DNA from: an uncultured Maribacter sp.
GTDB lineage: Bacteria; Bacteroidota; Bacteroidia; Flavobacteriales; Flavobacteriaceae
Length of the DNA: 64,000 nucleotides
Reading direction: 5' to 3'
Assembly: GCA_947504045.1 (NCBI GenBank)
Contig: CANNFY010000001.1
Span: 1,240,001-1,304,000, forward strand
Made by a program: the position numbers and the translations under genes. Of this stretch, positions 13,962 through 23,445 are shown in pieces. The notes below the pieces were generated by a model. It was given only the letters and a program-made list of their open reading frames with translations, was not told where the DNA came from and made no database searches. Positions within the stretch are counted from its first letter, which is position 1, and each line of letters begins with the position of its first letter.

Positions 13962-16517
13962 CTAAATAGTATTTGTTTCTGGTATAAGTAGCGCACTTTT
14001 AATAACACTGCTCCATATACTATATCCTTTTTTATTTAAGTGCAAACCGTCACTTATATAAAGTTCTGGTCTTGGTCTGTTTTCAGAACTAATCATTTGT
14101 GCAAAAACATTAATAAACTGGGCTTTTAATTCTCCAATAATATATTTTGATAATAAAATGTTGGTTTCTATAATATTAGGAATCATGGCTTCACGTTCTA
14201 CACTTGGTTTTAAGCTTATTAGAGCTAAATTTACATCCGGATATTTGTTATAGATTAGGCGTACAAGTTCTTGACAATCTGCTAAAACTTGCTGAGGTGA
14301 TTTTCCTTCGCTTAAATCATTTTCACCTGCGTATAGTACAATTTTATTAGGATGAACATCTTTAAAAATTTCATCAAAATAATGAATGCACCAGGCAAAA
14401 GTAGAACCCCCAAAACCAAGGTTAATAGTATTTAAAGGATTTAAGTCTTTTTTCATGCTAACCCATAATCGTATAGATGAGCTGCCATAAAATGCAAAAA
14501 GTTGCTCTTGGTTTTCTAGTTTGGTAACACGTTTATTTAACCTTTTTATTTCATTAAACCACATTTCTGGTGGATCACTTAAGTTATTAATATTTGTTGC
14601 ATTACTTACAAGATTGTCTGCTGTTTTACGTGCTTCTTCTACATACTTAGCATATTGTTTTTGATAGTCATTTACAAAAGAAATAATACTTTCAGTATCG
14701 TTATTAGGTACATATTCGCTTAATTTAAAAGGCGGGTAAATTTTACAATAAAATAGATTGTCTTTTATTCTATTATCAAAATTTACAATTACTATAGGTA
14801 CAATTTTTGGCTCAACAGTCATATTTTTAGCAAGCTTAAAACTACCTAATTTAAAAGGGCCAGGAGACTTTTCTGTACTGTACGAAGTGCCTTCCGGACT
14901 TATTATTAGATTGTGCCCCTTATGCAAATGCTCTTCTGCCTCTCTGTAAAAAATACTTCGAGATAGCTTTTTACTTTCTGTAGTATATTTTTCAGATTCT
15001 TGGGTATATACATTTATATGGCCTAATTTATTGTAATAATTTTGATGACCATATTCTTGCCCACGTCCTATTCTAACAGTTCTTATACCAGAATCATTAT
15101 ACTTTTCTTGCAATACCATAGCGCTAATAAAATGCGAGTCTAATGTTATTTGAAAATTATTATTTAAGGTATATTGGGCATTATTAATTAGATGATTATA
15201 AATAAAAATATTTCCGCTTTCTTCTGGTAAGTTTTCCCATCCATCAATATGATAGTTCTGCTTATTAAATAGTTTTTTTGTGGCTTCAGCGCATTGTTTT
15301 CTAACTTCTAAAACAGTTGTGGAACTACTGTTAACTACCGTACTATAAATATTTTCTAATCCTTTTATAAATTGCAGTTCTTCATCATCATCTTTTAAAA
15401 GCTCTAGGCTTAAAGAGGCAATGTGGCGTTCTAAAGAGGTTCCGGTAGCCAATAATTTTTTAAGTCCTTCATAGGCTATTTCTTTAGTATTAACATTGTT
15501 TAAAAGATGAATTGTTTGGTGTAATTTAGAGTTTAAAGGAAGCCTAGATTTGTTGTTTTCTATTAAATGAAATACAGCCTGTAAATTATGTTTGCCTAGT
15601 AGTCCTAAATATCTTAAAAAAGCAGCATTAATTTGGTTGCCAATTAGCCACAATAATTGTTTGTAAAATTGTCTTTCAAATTTAGTATCTGTTGTAAAAA
15701 GTAAAGAAAGCGCTTTATGAGGAATAAAATAAATAGCAGTTTTTTTATGCGTAATAGCAGAGCAAATATCTTTATCGCCTAAAAAACTAGACCAGCCAAA
15801 AATAAAACCAGCATCTCTAATAGAGCGTTGTTTAATTTCTATATTACCTTCAATTCTTTTAATATTAACCTCGCCATGTATTAAAATAGACAACCCATTT
15901 GTAAAAGAATCTTGTACATAAAGAACCTCATGAGGTTCATACTCTCTTCTTTCTGCAAGAGCTGCCATTTTAGATAATTTTTTTTCAGAAAATTGATCTA
16001 AAAAAGGAGAACAACGCATTAAATTTATTATTTCGGAGATAGTAGACTCAGGAGTCATAAAAAATTCTCTATCTTCTTCAAAAGGTGTGGAACGTACGGG
16101 TTGTAATAATTCTATTTGTTTTAAAAGTGCCGATTTTTGTTGATGGTATAATTTTGAGGCAATATTTTTTAGTAATGTATTTTTACTATCTTTTGCTAAA
16201 TAAGTTTCTAGCTGGGCAATAGGTATTTCAAAAAAAGTAGCCCCTTTAGACGAGGTTACTGCTTTGTAATTATATCTTTTAGGATTGTTTAAACCATTTA
16301 TACCAAGAGTGCTCATGGGCTCAGAAATTTGACAGACTAAAATGTCTTTTTCTGGCTCTTTAAATTCTATATAATAATTTACTAAACCACTAAGAATCCA
16401 TCTAAATTTTTTAACCTCTCTATGGATATTAAAAAGGACATGATTTTTTGGATATTCTTTAATTTTTCCTTCAGGAAAAATAGCTTTTAATTGTTTAATA
16501 TGAGCGTCGTTTTCCAA
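13962..16517 (-). CDS. Four-part fusion: two cNMP-like domains, acyltransferase-like and SGNH hydrolase domains
   Basis: An 851-residue cytoplasmic-looking protein. Residues about 10-125 and 165-290 are two cyclic-nucleotide-binding-like folds (YPKNHVLFNI, ILSGLVNYYIEF; YEPHEVLYVQD, LSILIHGEVNIKR), neither with the usual phosphate-cassette Glu/Arg. A helical linker (about 295-400) follows. Residues about 435-610 resemble a PlsC-type acyltransferase: FIYNHL near 441 and IISPEGTSYS near 541. The Asp expected five residues after that His is absent (HLINNA). Residues about 670-845 form an SGNH/GDSL esterase with FYGSSSIRLW, NLGFGGST, LYAGENDL and DGLHLNKKGY, all catalytic blocks intact. Phospholipid remodelling is inference. 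Single gene, converging on the ferredoxin gene. Confidence 0.72.
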   Translation of the reverse strand: MENDAHIKQLKAIFPEGKIKEYPKNHVLFNIHREVKKFRWILSGLVNYYIEFKEPEKDILVCQISEPMSTLGINGLNNPKRYNYKAVTSSKGATFFEIPIAQLETYLAKDSKNTLLKNIASKLYHQQKSALLKQIELLQPVRSTPFEEDREFFMTPESTISEIINLMRCSPFLDQFSEKKLSKMAALAERREYEPHEVLYVQDSFTNGLSILIHGEVNIKRIEGNIEIKQRSIRDAGFIFGWSSFLGDKDICSAITHKKTAIYFIPHKALSLLFTTDTKFERQFYKQLLWLIGNQINAAFLRYLGLLGKHNLQAVFHLIENNKSRLPLNSKLHQTIHLLNNVNTKEIAYEGLKKLLATGTSLERHIASLSLELLKDDDEELQFIKGLENIYSTVVNSSSTTVLEVRKQCAEATKKLFNKQNYHIDGWENLPEESGNIFIYNHLINNAQYTLNNNFQITLDSHFISAMVLQEKYNDSGIRTVRIGRGQEYGHQNYYNKLGHINVYTQESEKYTTESKKLSRSIFYREAEEHLHKGHNLIISPEGTSYSTEKSPGPFKLGSFKLAKNMTVEPKIVPIVIVNFDNRIKDNLFYCKIYPPFKLSEYVPNNDTESIISFVNDYQKQYAKYVEEARKTADNLVSNATNINNLSDPPEMWFNEIKRLNKRVTKLENQEQLFAFYGSSSIRLWVSMKKDLNPLNTINLGFGGSTFAWCIHYFDEIFKDVHPNKIVLYAGENDLSEGKSPQQVLADCQELVRLIYNKYPDVNLALISLKPSVEREAMIPNIIETNILLSKYIIGELKAQFINVFAQMISSENRPRPELYISDGLHLNKKGYSIWSSVIKSALLIPETNTI

Positions 16518-16711
16518 CCTAAGATTAGTTTTTATTTAAACGAACTTCACTAAATTAGATAAGAATTAAAAATATTATGCTCTTTACTTTTAAATAAATG
16601 TGATTTTGAGAATTACAGGGTAATTAATTATAGGTATTGCTAAAAATAGGGGGGATTAAATTTTAATACTAAGTACTGTTTTTGGGTTTTAAGGTAAGTT
16701 GCTAACAAGGC

Positions 16712-18448
16712 TTATATTCTTGCTTGGTAGGTAAATAGGTTATAATACCTTCCTTCTTTAGCTATAAGTTGGTCATGAGTACCTTGCTCCGCAATGTGTC
16801 CATTTTCTATTACTAAAATTTGGTTCGCTTTACGAATAGTACTTAATCTGTGTGCTATTACAAAGGTGGTTCTTCCCTTTGTAAGTGTTGCTAAACTTTT
16901 TTGTATTAAAGCTTCACTTTCTGTATCTAAATTAGAGGTTGCTTCGTCCAGTATTAAAATTCTAGGATTTGCTAAAATAGCTCTGGCAATAGCAATGCGT
17001 TGGCGTTGCCCTCCAGAAAGTTTAACACCACGCTCACCTATTAAAGTTTCTAGTCCTTCTTCAAAACGATCAGTAAACTCATCTACATATGCAGCTTTTA
17101 CTGCTTCTTGCAGTTCTTGTTCGGTAGCATCTGGTCTTGGAAAAAGAATATTGTTTTTTATGGTTCCTTCAAATAAAAACTCGTCTTGTAATACTACGCC
17201 TAAATGCTGTCTAAAACTATTTAAATTTATTTTAGACATATCTTTTCCGTCAACAGTAATAACTCCAGATTTAGGGTTTAAAAAACTAGCAGCTAAGCCA
17301 GCAATAGTAGATTTTCCGGACCCCGAGCTACCAACAAGTGCTACCACATTGCCTTGTTCTACATTAAAATTTATAGTATGAATAACTTCTTTGCCTTCTT
17401 CGTAGGCAAAAGAAACATTTTTAAATATGATATCTCCTTTAATGGTATCTAGTAGGATAGTTCTGTTTTCTTCATCGGACTCAGGAGTCATATTCATTAA
17501 CTCTTCGGTACGGTCTAAACCTGCAAGAGCCTCAGTTAATTGGCTACCTATATTGCTCATTTGCACAATAGGGGCAACCATTAAACCAAGTAAAAAAGTA
17601 AAGGTTAAAAAATCTCCTAAGCTAAGATCACCTTGCATAATTTTATACCCACCAATTCCCATTATACCTGTGGTAGCAATACCTAATAAAAAGGTAGAAG
17701 CACTTGTCATAAAAGCAGTAGCAGTTAAACTCTTTTTTACGTTCTGGAATAGCTTTTCTACACCTTCTTCAAATATTTTATTTTCTTGTTCTTCTGCGTT
17801 AAAACCTTTAATAACACGAACGCCGCTTAAGGTTTCTGTTAGTCTTCCTTTTACTTCTGCATTAATTTTTCCGCGGTCTCTAAATACAGGTCTAATAATT
17901 TTAAATGCTTTTAAAGCAACAACCGCAAAAATGGCTAAAGGTATAATAGTAAACAGGGTCATGCTTACACTAATTCTTAGTAATAATATTAAAGAAACTA
18001 CTGCGGTAATTGTACCGCCAACCAGTTGTACTAAACCTGTTCCAATAAGGTTACGCACCCCTTCTACATCGCTCATAATTCTAGAAACTAAAGCTCCAGA
18101 TTTAGCATTATCAAAAAAACGAATAGGAAGAGAAAGCACCTTTTTTTGCACTTGCGCTCTAAGCTCAGAAATTAAATATTGTGCTTGTACGCTTAGTATT
18201 TTAGTTAATAAAAAAGATGTTATTGCTTGTACCGTAATAGCTAAAATTACTGCTCCTACTAAAAGTTTTAAAAACGCAATATCTTTATTTGGAATAATAT
18301 CATCCATCAAATATTTTAAAGAAAGTGGGGCAACAAAACTTGCAGCTTTACTAATTACAATTAATAACAAGCCTATAAAAACCAATTTTCTTCTTGGCCA
18401 AATAATGGTTTTAAATGCAGAATAAATGCTAACTTTTTTAGCTGCCAT
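16712..18448 (-). CDS. ABC exporter, fused permease and ATPase (MsbA-like)
   Basis: A 578-residue half-transporter that should act as a homodimer. The N-terminal permease (about 1-310) has six membrane helices. The nucleotide-binding domain (about 330-575) has Walker A VGSSGSGKST, signature LSGGQRQRIAIARA, Walker B ILILDEATSNLD and the switch His in VIAHRLST. The MsbA-like class exports lipids, lipid A precursors or drugs; the substrate is not decidable here. It is flanked by unrelated genes with gaps of 194 and 78 bases. The 194-base gap downstream (16518-16711) shows no convincing signal. Confidence 0.88.
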   Translation of the reverse strand: MAAKKVSIYSAFKTIIWPRRKLVFIGLLLIVISKAASFVAPLSLKYLMDDIIPNKDIAFLKLLVGAVILAITVQAITSFLLTKILSVQAQYLISELRAQVQKKVLSLPIRFFDNAKSGALVSRIMSDVEGVRNLIGTGLVQLVGGTITAVVSLILLLRISVSMTLFTIIPLAIFAVVALKAFKIIRPVFRDRGKINAEVKGRLTETLSGVRVIKGFNAEEQENKIFEEGVEKLFQNVKKSLTATAFMTSASTFLLGIATTGIMGIGGYKIMQGDLSLGDFLTFTFLLGLMVAPIVQMSNIGSQLTEALAGLDRTEELMNMTPESDEENRTILLDTIKGDIIFKNVSFAYEEGKEVIHTINFNVEQGNVVALVGSSGSGKSTIAGLAASFLNPKSGVITVDGKDMSKINLNSFRQHLGVVLQDEFLFEGTIKNNILFPRPDATEQELQEAVKAAYVDEFTDRFEEGLETLIGERGVKLSGGQRQRIAIARAILANPRILILDEATSNLDTESEALIQKSLATLTKGRTTFVIAHRLSTIRKANQILVIENGHIAEQGTHDQLIAKEGRYYNLFTYQARI

Positions 18449-18526
18449 ATAATCTAATTACGTTATTGTGTAAGGTACTTTAAAAAGGTAAATTAGTGTA
18501 TTTCTTATAGGTAGAATTTAGAAAAT

Positions 18527-19171
18527 TTACTCTTTTGTAATAATTAAAGTAGCTTTAGAATCTTTGGAAAGGAACCAATCTTCATGATAAATTACTTCTT
18601 TTTTATCATTATATACTTTAAACTCTGCAGAATTAGGAGGGTAATAACCATTATTAACTGCTTTAAAGTCGATTTCGTTGAAACCTTTTTTTAATTTGAT
18701 TCTAATTCCATTGTAATTTTCTGTGAGTATAGTTTCATCAACTACAATACTATCATTCATTATTATTTTTATTATATCATCGTCAATATAGGCTCCTGAA
18801 TCTCTATAAACTATGTCAATATATTCACCATTTTCTCTAATATCACCGTAATAGATATCTGGGAAGTTTAGATTATTGCCTTCTTTTAAAACAGCAATTT
18901 TCTTTTTAAGATTTGGGTTTTGCCCTGCTTGTACCAATTCTCTTTCGGGTAACATTTTTACAGGTCTACGACCAAGAGAGTCTTTAATATTTATGTCTGG
19001 TTGTTTATTAATTACAGATGGTATGTTTAATACAGGTCCTTTGCTAGTTGTATTATTTTCTTCTGCTTTTATACTTAATGGGTTTTGGCTAGGTAAATCG
19101 CTCTGTGCATTCCCATACTGAAATATCAGAAGAAAGAAGAAAAGAAAAAATATTTTTTGCAGGGGTTTCAT
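18527..19171 (-). CDS. Secreted protein of unknown function
   Basis: A 214-residue protein with a signal peptide (MKPLQKIFFLFFFLLIFQYGNAQ) and no lipobox or sorting domain. After a low-complexity polar stretch (about 25-90), the C-terminal 110 residues read as a beta-sandwich: DIYYGDIRENGEYIDIVYRD, IRIKLKKGFNEIDFKAVN and FKVYNDKKEVIYHED. Presumably periplasmic. No family recognised. It is in line with the ABC gene, 78 bases upstream, but with no strong sign of co-transcription. Confidence 0.55.
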   Translation of the reverse strand: MKPLQKIFFLFFFLLIFQYGNAQSDLPSQNPLSIKAEENNTTSKGPVLNIPSVINKQPDINIKDSLGRRPVKMLPERELVQAGQNPNLKKKIAVLKEGNNLNFPDIYYGDIRENGEYIDIVYRDSGAYIDDDIIKIIMNDSIVVDETILTENYNGIRIKLKKGFNEIDFKAVNNGYYPPNSAEFKVYNDKKEVIYHEDWFLSKDSKATLIITKE

Positions 19172-19231
19172 TAACTAAAAAATTTATAACAAAGATATCA
19201 AATACCCTGCCATTGCATGTTTAACAAATAT

Positions 19232-19275
19232 TAAAATACCACTATACTTTTTATTTTAAAAAAATATAGTGGTAA
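19232..19275 (-). terminator. Terminator after the coiled-coil lipoprotein gene
   Basis: TACCACTATA (19237-19246) pairs with TATAGTGGTA (19265-19274). The AT-rich loop can fold further, and a short T run follows on the minus strand (TTTT). It lies just past the stop codon at 19294. Confidence 0.6.
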
Positions 19276-19293
19276 AAGTAGTGTTGTTGCTAC

Positions 19294-19944
19294 TTATTCT
19301 CCTAATTCTGTAATTTTCTTTTCGTATAGCTTTTTGCTTTCTACTACGGCAACATTAAGTTCTTGCATAATACCTTCTACTCTTCCTTCTATACTTTTCA
19401 TTTGATCATTTATATTATCAAAAGAATTAAGAGCAGCTGCAACTTCTAGGGCTTTAACAACTTCCACAGCATCGCCATGTAAAATTCTTAATTTTCCTAT
19501 AGCTTTAGAAGTGTTTTCTAAAGTGCCGTTATATTTGGTTTTTGCTTTACTAATGGCATTTAACAATGTTTTTTTACTAGTTTCATCGCTAAGGCTATTG
19601 GTTTGTTTTTCCATTGCCGCAAAAAGATTAGAAGCTTTTGTTTTTAAATCTTCATATTCTTTATTTAGGTTTTCTACACGTTTATTTACTTTTTCCCAGT
19701 CGCCATAAACTTTTGCAAATTCTTTGTCTTCATTTTTGGTGTCTTCTAAGGCGCTTTTTAAAGCATTTAAAGACTCCAACCCTTTGTTTACATTTTTATT
19801 AGCATTTGCTTTTTTCTTTTCAAATGCAGAAACTTGCGATTTAAATTTGTCTTTTAAGCGTATTAAATCTTCTGGGCTTTTATTTTTCCAACAAGAGACA
19901 AAGGTTAAAGAAATTAATACAATACAGAATGATTTTTTAAACAT
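19294..19944 (-). CDS. Coiled-coil lipoprotein of unknown function
   Basis: A 216-residue protein with a lipoprotein signal (ISLTFVSCWKNK, lipid-bearing Cys about residue 18). The rest is almost entirely helical and rich in Lys and Glu with heptad-like spacing (FKSQVSAFEKKKANANKNV, NKRVENLNKEYEDLKTK), so a long coiled coil is likely. It is probably anchored in the inner or outer membrane facing the periplasm. No enzymatic motif and no recognised family. A terminator follows. Confidence 0.6.
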   Translation of the reverse strand: MFKKSFCIVLISLTFVSCWKNKSPEDLIRLKDKFKSQVSAFEKKKANANKNVNKGLESLNALKSALEDTKNEDKEFAKVYGDWEKVNKRVENLNKEYEDLKTKASNLFAAMEKQTNSLSDETSKKTLLNAISKAKTKYNGTLENTSKAIGKLRILHGDAVEVVKALEVAAALNSFDNINDQMKSIEGRVEGIMQELNVAVVESKKLYEKKITELGE

Positions 19945-20044
19945 GGTTTGTGTTTTATAATTAAAGTATGCAAAGTTCGGTTAAAATTTATTAATGCCAT
20001 AAGTGGCATATAAGAACTTATTTTTTTGATAAATACGACGTATT

Positions 20045-20944
20045 TTATTTTAAATTTTGGTAATCTACAATTTTTTGTGGTCCTTCTAAAACAACCCTAA
20101 CTATTTGTAAAGTGCCATCTTCTTTAGTTGCAATTTGCCATTTTATTAAGGTTATTTTTCCGTTTTCAATTTCAATACCAGTAATGCTTCTTGGGTGTAC
20201 GCAACTACCATCATTAAAAAAAGGAATATCTCCTGGTTCAGGAAAACGAGGACGGTGTGTATGCCCTACAATTGTAATTAGTAAGTTGTTTTTTAGCATC
20301 CATTTTTTTATTCTTCTTTCTACTTTTATAAGCTCTGTGTAATTTTTTGCAGGGCTTGTTGGGTCTGCAATACCCCAAATTTGAAGTGGTTTCCAAAGTA
20401 CACGAACAAGAAATCTTCCCCAGCGCCAAAAAATATAATTCCACCAATCTGCTTGATGCCCATGGGTTAAAAAAACTTCTTGATTTGTTTCTTCGTGTTT
20501 AAGTACAACAGCCTCATTATAAACAATATCTTTAAACAGCTCTTTATCTTCGGCATCTATAGGTTCAAAATAACTAGATAAATGTTTTTTTACATAATTA
20601 GGATCTTTATACACCATGTCATGATTTCCCCAAATTATGTGTAATCTATTTTCTAAATGAAATTTTTTAAGAAGTTTATAAATACTTTTATGGGCTTCAA
20701 AAATGGGCTTAAAGTCTAGGTTTTCCCATAACTCGTCACCATCGCCAAGTTCGCAATACTCAAAACCTGTTCTGTAGTAGTGGCTTAAAGCATGGTAGTA
20801 TATATTTCTATTATTTGCAAAATCATCAGCAAAACTATTATCGCCTCTATGGCAATCACTAAATAAGATAAATTTAGAAGAATTGTTAAAAGGTACATAT
20901 TTAGCATTTTTATAAGCCCTTGTTAATCTATTAAAAGAAGACAT
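20045..20944 (-). CDS. Calcineurin-like metallophosphoesterase
   Basis: A 299-residue cytoplasmic phosphoesterase with metal-binding blocks in order: FILFSDCHRGD (residues 26-36), YCELGDGDELWE, IIWGNHDMVY, FLTHGHQADWW and ITIVGHTHRP. The order and spacing resemble the LpxH/UDP-diacylglucosamine hydrolase and YkuE-type groups, but the protein is longer than LpxH and the substrate is not certain. It is divergent from the GAF-domain gene at 21055. The ATG at 20942-20944 gives a protein starting MSSFNRLTRAYKNA. No signal peptide is present. Confidence 0.72.
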   Translation of the reverse strand: MSSFNRLTRAYKNAKYVPFNNSSKFILFSDCHRGDNSFADDFANNRNIYYHALSHYYRTGFEYCELGDGDELWENLDFKPIFEAHKSIYKLLKKFHLENRLHIIWGNHDMVYKDPNYVKKHLSSYFEPIDAEDKELFKDIVYNEAVVLKHEETNQEVFLTHGHQADWWNYIFWRWGRFLVRVLWKPLQIWGIADPTSPAKNYTELIKVERRIKKWMLKNNLLITIVGHTHRPRFPEPGDIPFFNDGSCVHPRSITGIEIENGKITLIKWQIATKEDGTLQIVRVVLEGPQKIVDYQNLK

Positions 20945-21020
20945 ATTGATAATTTTAGCTAAATATCCGAAAAACTAGATAAGAACACCTATTGTAAAAT
21001 AGTAAAACACGATTTTTTTG

Positions 21021-21028
21021 TAAATTTG
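21021..21028 (+). promoter_or_regulatory. Minus-7 element upstream of the GAF-protein gene
   Basis: TAAATTTG fits TAnnTTTG, 26 bases before the ATG at 21055. The minus-33 region is not convincing. Confidence 0.38.
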
Positions 21029-21054
21029 ATTATAAGAAACCGACTTATTTTAAG

Positions 21055-23427
21055 ATGATAAAAACTCTAGATAATTTAATGCCAGTAAAGCATGTTATTA
21101 GTTTTGATAAGCTTTTAATGCATTATGACAAAATAAAAGAAGGAGATGATGCTTTTTTGTCTGCTAGGGCTTCTCATATTTTAAAAGCACAAGAAAAATT
21201 TCCAGAACTTAGAGAGGGGTTTACCGACGTTTCTTTAATAGAGAAATATAAAGATGTTATAAAGATAATTTTACAAGATGTTTTTTCTGAAGTTTTAACA
21301 ACAAATGAAATTAAAGTAGCATCATTACCATACAACAATGTAATATTTAATTCTTCTAAAAGGTTTCAAAATATAGTAAAAGATGCTGGGCCAGAGTATA
21401 AACCATCTATTAGTAATATAGAAGGTGGTAAAGACTATATAATGGCATGTATAGTAATATTAAATTTTTACTATGGCTATAAGTTAGATTTTAGAAGACC
21501 GTTTTTTTATGACATTCCAGATAAAAATGGTGTTATGCACCATTATAGAATTTTATATAATGCAGATTTTTTAGAGATTTTTCCAACAGAAAAAGCAAAG
21601 AAGATTACGCAAAAAGATGTTAATGAATTACTAGCAAATCCTAATAATATGGATTTGTGGATAGAGAAAATACCTCCAGGTAGTTTTATATCTAAAGGGT
21701 TTGTAATTTCAAATATGTTTGATGTTACCACAGAGCATTCAATATCACAAATAAAATCGCAATTAATAGAAAGCAATAAAAGAGGAAACGAAAGTTTTAT
21801 AGATGATTTGCAAGGTATTTTTAGATCCTTTTTTAGACTTTCAGATATACAAGTAGGTTTTGTAGTTTATAACTCTAAAGACAACCAATTAGAGCCAGTT
21901 TATGGCAAAAATGTAAAAAGTTTTATTCTAAATGGTATGGGTGCTAAAGAGTGTAAAGAGGTATTGTGCACAGAGTCTTACAGTAAATTACTTAATGAGA
22001 GTAATTATTTTACTATACCAGATTTAGAGGAGTATAAAGAACTGACAAATGAAGCGGCTCCTTATGCTGTTCTTAATAAACAAGGAATAAAAAGTGTAAT
22101 TTTTGCTCCAATTGCTCATGAAGGAGAATTGCTAGGGGTTTTAGAAGTGGTCTCTAATAAAAAGAATGTTCTTAATGGGGTTAATGCCAATAGGTTAGAC
22201 GACATTATGCCTTTTATTGTTTCTGCAGTAGTTAGGTCTAAAAATGAAGAAGAAAATTATATAGATGCTATTATACAAAACGAATGTACCTCTGTACACT
22301 CCTCTGTATATTGGAAATTTAGAGAAGAAGCAAAGGAATTTATTAAAGATCAACTAGAGGGGCAACAACCCTCTTTTAAAGAAATTACCTTTAAAGATGT
22401 GTACCCACTTTATGGGCAGATAGATATTAAAGATTCTTCTAAAGCAAGAAATTTAGCTATTCAAAAAGATTTAATAATACAGCTTACACAAATTAGTAAA
22501 GTGCTTACCTATACTTTTGAAAAAGATAAGCTACCAGTGTATGAAGAACTTTTATATAGAGTAGGCAACCATTTAGATAGTATAAAAGAAACATTATATA
22601 CAAATAGCGAACAATCTATTTTTGATTTTGTTAAAGATGAAATAACTCCTGTTTTTAATCATATAAAAAGTAAGGGTAAAAACTTTGAAGATCAGGTTTT
22701 AGCTTATGAAAACAGTATAGATTTAGAAACTGGCTCGTACTATAATCATAGAAAACAATATGATGATAGTGTAATGGTAATTAATAAAAAGTTAGCATCT
22801 GTATTAGATAAAAAGCAAATAGAGGCACAAAAAATGTTTCCACATTATTTTGAAAGATATAAAACAGATGGTGTTGAGCATAATATGTATGTAGGAGAAT
22901 CTATTTCGGAAAACAAAAAGTATAACCAATTATATCTTAATAATTTAAGATTATGGCAGGTACAAGTAATGTGCGAAATGGAAAATAAACATTACCAATT
23001 AAAAAAAGATTTACCAGTTGCTTTAGATGCTGCATCCTTAATTTTAGTACACAACACTTCTCTTTCTATTAGATTTAGAATGGATGAAAAACAATTTGAT
23101 GTTGATGGCACTTATAATGCACGTTATGAGGTTATTAAAAAGAGGATAGATAAATCTTACATTAAAGGAACAAATGAAAGGCTAACCCAAACAGGTAAAA
23201 TTTCTATAGTATATTCTCAAAAGAAAGATGAATTAGAGTATTTAAGATACATTAAGTTCTTACGATCTAAAGGCTATTTTACCGATAAAGTAGAAATAGT
23301 AGATTTAGAAGGTTTGCAAGGTGTTTCGGGTTTAAAAGCTATACGTGCAGAAATACTTTATAAAATAGAAAATTCATCAAAAAAAACGTACACGTATTTA
23401 GATTTAATGGAAGAACTAAAAAAGTAA
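21055..23427 (+). CDS. Large GAF-domain protein
   Basis: A 790-residue soluble protein. A GAF fold is recognisable at about 255-405: FFRLSDIQVGFVVYN, NYFTIPDLEEYKEL, and IKSVIFAPIAHEGELLGVL with VVSNK, the last being the typical beta-strand pair of GAF domains. The flanking 250 N-terminal and 380 C-terminal residues are mainly helical and lack kinase, cyclase or HTH motifs, so the output is unknown. Similar large GAF proteins are common in Flavobacteriia. It converges with the HD/PycTM gene, with only 18 bases between the two stops, and an 11-bp hairpin spans its stop codon. Confidence 0.65.
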   Translation: MIKTLDNLMPVKHVISFDKLLMHYDKIKEGDDAFLSARASHILKAQEKFPELREGFTDVSLIEKYKDVIKIILQDVFSEVLTTNEIKVASLPYNNVIFNSSKRFQNIVKDAGPEYKPSISNIEGGKDYIMACIVILNFYYGYKLDFRRPFFYDIPDKNGVMHHYRILYNADFLEIFPTEKAKKITQKDVNELLANPNNMDLWIEKIPPGSFISKGFVISNMFDVTTEHSISQIKSQLIESNKRGNESFIDDLQGIFRSFFRLSDIQVGFVVYNSKDNQLEPVYGKNVKSFILNGMGAKECKEVLCTESYSKLLNESNYFTIPDLEEYKELTNEAAPYAVLNKQGIKSVIFAPIAHEGELLGVLEVVSNKKNVLNGVNANRLDDIMPFIVSAVVRSKNEEENYIDAIIQNECTSVHSSVYWKFREEAKEFIKDQLEGQQPSFKEITFKDVYPLYGQIDIKDSSKARNLAIQKDLIIQLTQISKVLTYTFEKDKLPVYEELLYRVGNHLDSIKETLYTNSEQSIFDFVKDEITPVFNHIKSKGKNFEDQVLAYENSIDLETGSYYNHRKQYDDSVMVINKKLASVLDKKQIEAQKMFPHYFERYKTDGVEHNMYVGESISENKKYNQLYLNNLRLWQVQVMCEMENKHYQLKKDLPVALDAASLILVHNTSLSIRFRMDEKQFDVDGTYNARYEVIKKRIDKSYIKGTNERLTQTGKISIVYSQKKDELEYLRYIKFLRSKGYFTDKVEIVDLEGLQGVSGLKAIRAEILYKIENSSKKTYTYLDLMEELKK

Positions 23428-23445
23428 TTTTTAGTTCTAAATGTA

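Noticed and set aside
17427-18425. Long plus-strand open frame (332 codons) opposite the ABC transporter gene
   Set aside because: It lies wholly antisense to a well-supported transporter, has no family motif, and its composition follows from reverse-complement codons of the real gene.
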